Assembly: GCF_029626235.1 (NCBI RefSeq) | Contig: NZ_JARUBO010000005.1 | Span: 4,994,001 to 5,058,000, forward strand | DNA: 64,000 bases | Direction of reading: 5' to 3' | From: Micromonospora sp. WMMD1120 | GTDB taxonomy: Bacteria; Actinomycetota; Actinomycetes; Mycobacteriales; Micromonosporaceae | Position numbers and translations under genes: made by a program | In this document: piece by piece, positions 63,198 through 64,000 of the stretch | How the letters are laid out: the number at the start of each line of letters is the position of its first letter | How positions within the stretch are numbered: the first letter of the stretch is position 1 | Notes under the pieces: generated by a model | Told to the model about the DNA's origin: nothing | Seen by the model: the letters and a program-made list of their open reading frames with translations, nothing else | Database searches by the model: none

Positions 63198-64000
63198 GTG
63201 ACAGTCACCGAGGTGGTCCCGGTCAGCGGCGAGACGCCGCGGCGGACCCCGATGCAGGTCCGCAAGCGCGACGGCGCCACCGAAACCGTGGACGTGAACA
63301 GGATCGTCCGGGCGGTCGAGCGGTGGGCCGACGACCTCACCGACGTCGACCCGATGCGGGTGGCCACCAGGACCATCAGCGGCCTCTACGACGGCGCGAC
63401 GACTGCCGAGCTGGACCGGCTGTCCATCCAGACGGCGGCCGAGATGATCGGTGAGGAACCGCAGTACTCGCGCCTCGCCGCCCGGCTGCTGGCGGGATAC
63501 GTCGACAAGGAGGTGCGTCGGCAGGGGATCACCGCGTTCAGCGCGGCGGTCCGGCTCGGCCACGCCGAGGGCCTGATCGGCGACGACACCGCCGCGTTCG
63601 TCGCCGCGCACGCCGAGACGCTCGACGACGCCGTCGACCCGGACGGGGACCGCAGGTTCGAGTACTTCGGCCTGCGCACCGTGTACGACAGGTACCTGCT
63701 GCGCCACCCCACCAGCCGGCTCGTGCTGGAGACCCCGCAGTACTGGCTGCTGCGGGTGGCCTGCGGGCTGTCCCGCACCCCGCAGGAGGCGGTCGACTTC
63801 TACCGACTGATTTCCAGCCTCGCCTATCTGCCCAGCTCGCCGACGCTGTTCAACTCCGGCACCCGGCACACCCAGATGTCCTCCTGCTACCTCGTCGACT
63901 CCCCGCGCGACGAGCTGGACTCGATCTACGCGCGGTACGCCCAGGTCGCCAACCTGTCCAAGTTCGCCGGCGGCATCGGCATCGCGTACTCGCGGGTCCG
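63198..64000 (+). CDS. nrdA: Class I ribonucleoside-diphosphate reductase alpha subunit, N-terminal part
   Basis: 267 codons visible from GTG 63198 (GAGGAG upstream), running off the window. Residues about 15-110 are an ATP cone (QVRKRDGATETVDVNRIV), the allosteric activity domain. The reductase barrel begins with TPQYWLLRVACGL, and SPTLFNSGTRHTQMSSCYLVD supplies the first redox Cys. FAGGIGIAYSRVR is the usual loop of class I alpha subunits. The enzyme makes deoxynucleotides using an NrdB radical partner, presumably encoded just downstream. A cobalamin riboswitch controls it. Confidence 0.93.
   Translation, partial: MTVTEVVPVSGETPRRTPMQVRKRDGATETVDVNRIVRAVERWADDLTDVDPMRVATRTISGLYDGATTAELDRLSIQTAAEMIGEEPQYSRLAARLLAGYVDKEVRRQGITAFSAAVRLGHAEGLIGDDTAAFVAAHAETLDDAVDPDGDRRFEYFGLRTVYDRYLLRHPTSRLVLETPQYWLLRVACGLSRTPQEAVDFYRLISSLAYLPSSPTLFNSGTRHTQMSSCYLVDSPRDELDSIYARYAQVANLSKFAGGIGIAYSRV

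Overview
This window looks like chromosomal DNA of a high-GC actinomycete, most likely a Micromonospora or close relative in the Micromonosporaceae. The case rests on very GC-rich coding DNA, many GTG starts and GTGA/ATGA start-stop overlaps, an IdeR/DmdR-type iron box, a conservon-like (Cvn) sensor and roadblock pair, a large AfsR-like BTAD regulator, cobalamin riboswitches in front of cbtBA and a class I nrdA, and secreted Gram-positive polymer-degrading enzymes with carbohydrate-binding modules. The genus is an inference. I see no rRNA, tRNA, CRISPR array, phage or intact insertion sequence.

Layout. 1-3.1 kb: the tail of an unidentified gene, then a divergent locus with an XRE-type regulator and HD-domain hydrolase on the minus strand and four tiny translationally coupled genes on the plus strand. 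3.1-12.6 kb: a DUF1996 lipoprotein, an L,D-transpeptidase, an SDR/MerR pair with a dyad operator, a frameshifted ROK regulator beside an MFS exporter, a serine hydrolase and an FAD-dependent oxidoreductase. 12.6-14.6 kb: a UPF0303 protein and an unusual cysteine-motif SDR in one operon, followed by a 22-23 bp GC-rich tandem repeat. 14.8-19.75 kb: a siderophore uptake and release operon (ATPase, lipoprotein, fused double permease, siderophore-interacting reductase) whose iron box abuts the first start codon. 19.8-23 kb: an AfsR-like regulator. 23-33.9 kb, all minus strand: an XRE regulator, a NIT-domain sensor ATPase with Asn in place of the usual His, a roadblock protein, a five-gene branched-chain-amino-acid-type ABC importer, a methyltransferase and a DrrAB-type exporter. 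34-35.4 kb: an orphan P450.

35.9-52.3 kb is a polymer-degradation region: a secreted GH2 enzyme with an AbfB domain and divergent LacI regulator, a trypsin-like protease, pyridoxal kinase, an ABM-fold monooxygenase, a WGR/beta-propeller protein, an acetamidase remnant, a CE4 deacetylase with CBM2, a GH19 chitinase and an 1867-residue GH92 alpha-mannosidase. Several of these end in strong GC-rich hairpins.

52.3-54 kb: riboswitch-controlled cobalt transporter genes cbtB-cbtA with their usual degenerate histidine-phosphatase partner. 54.3-62.4 kb: an oxidative L-fucose (or similar 6-deoxysugar) catabolic cluster with a lactonase, an ABC sugar importer, an aldo/keto reductase, a FadR-type regulator and L-fuconate dehydratase. 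In its middle, two dehydrogenase genes (a zinc MDR and an SDR) have lost most of their coding sequence by internal in-frame deletions, so the local copy of the pathway appears interrupted. 62.8-64 kb: possible NrdR boxes, a cobalamin riboswitch and the start of nrdA, which runs off the window.

No classical undescribed defence or biosynthetic system is evident. The most unusual items are the twice-deleted fucose operon, the four-gene micro-cassette, the His-less sensor fused by context to a Liv-type transporter and methyltransferase, and the apparently leaderless iron-box promoter.
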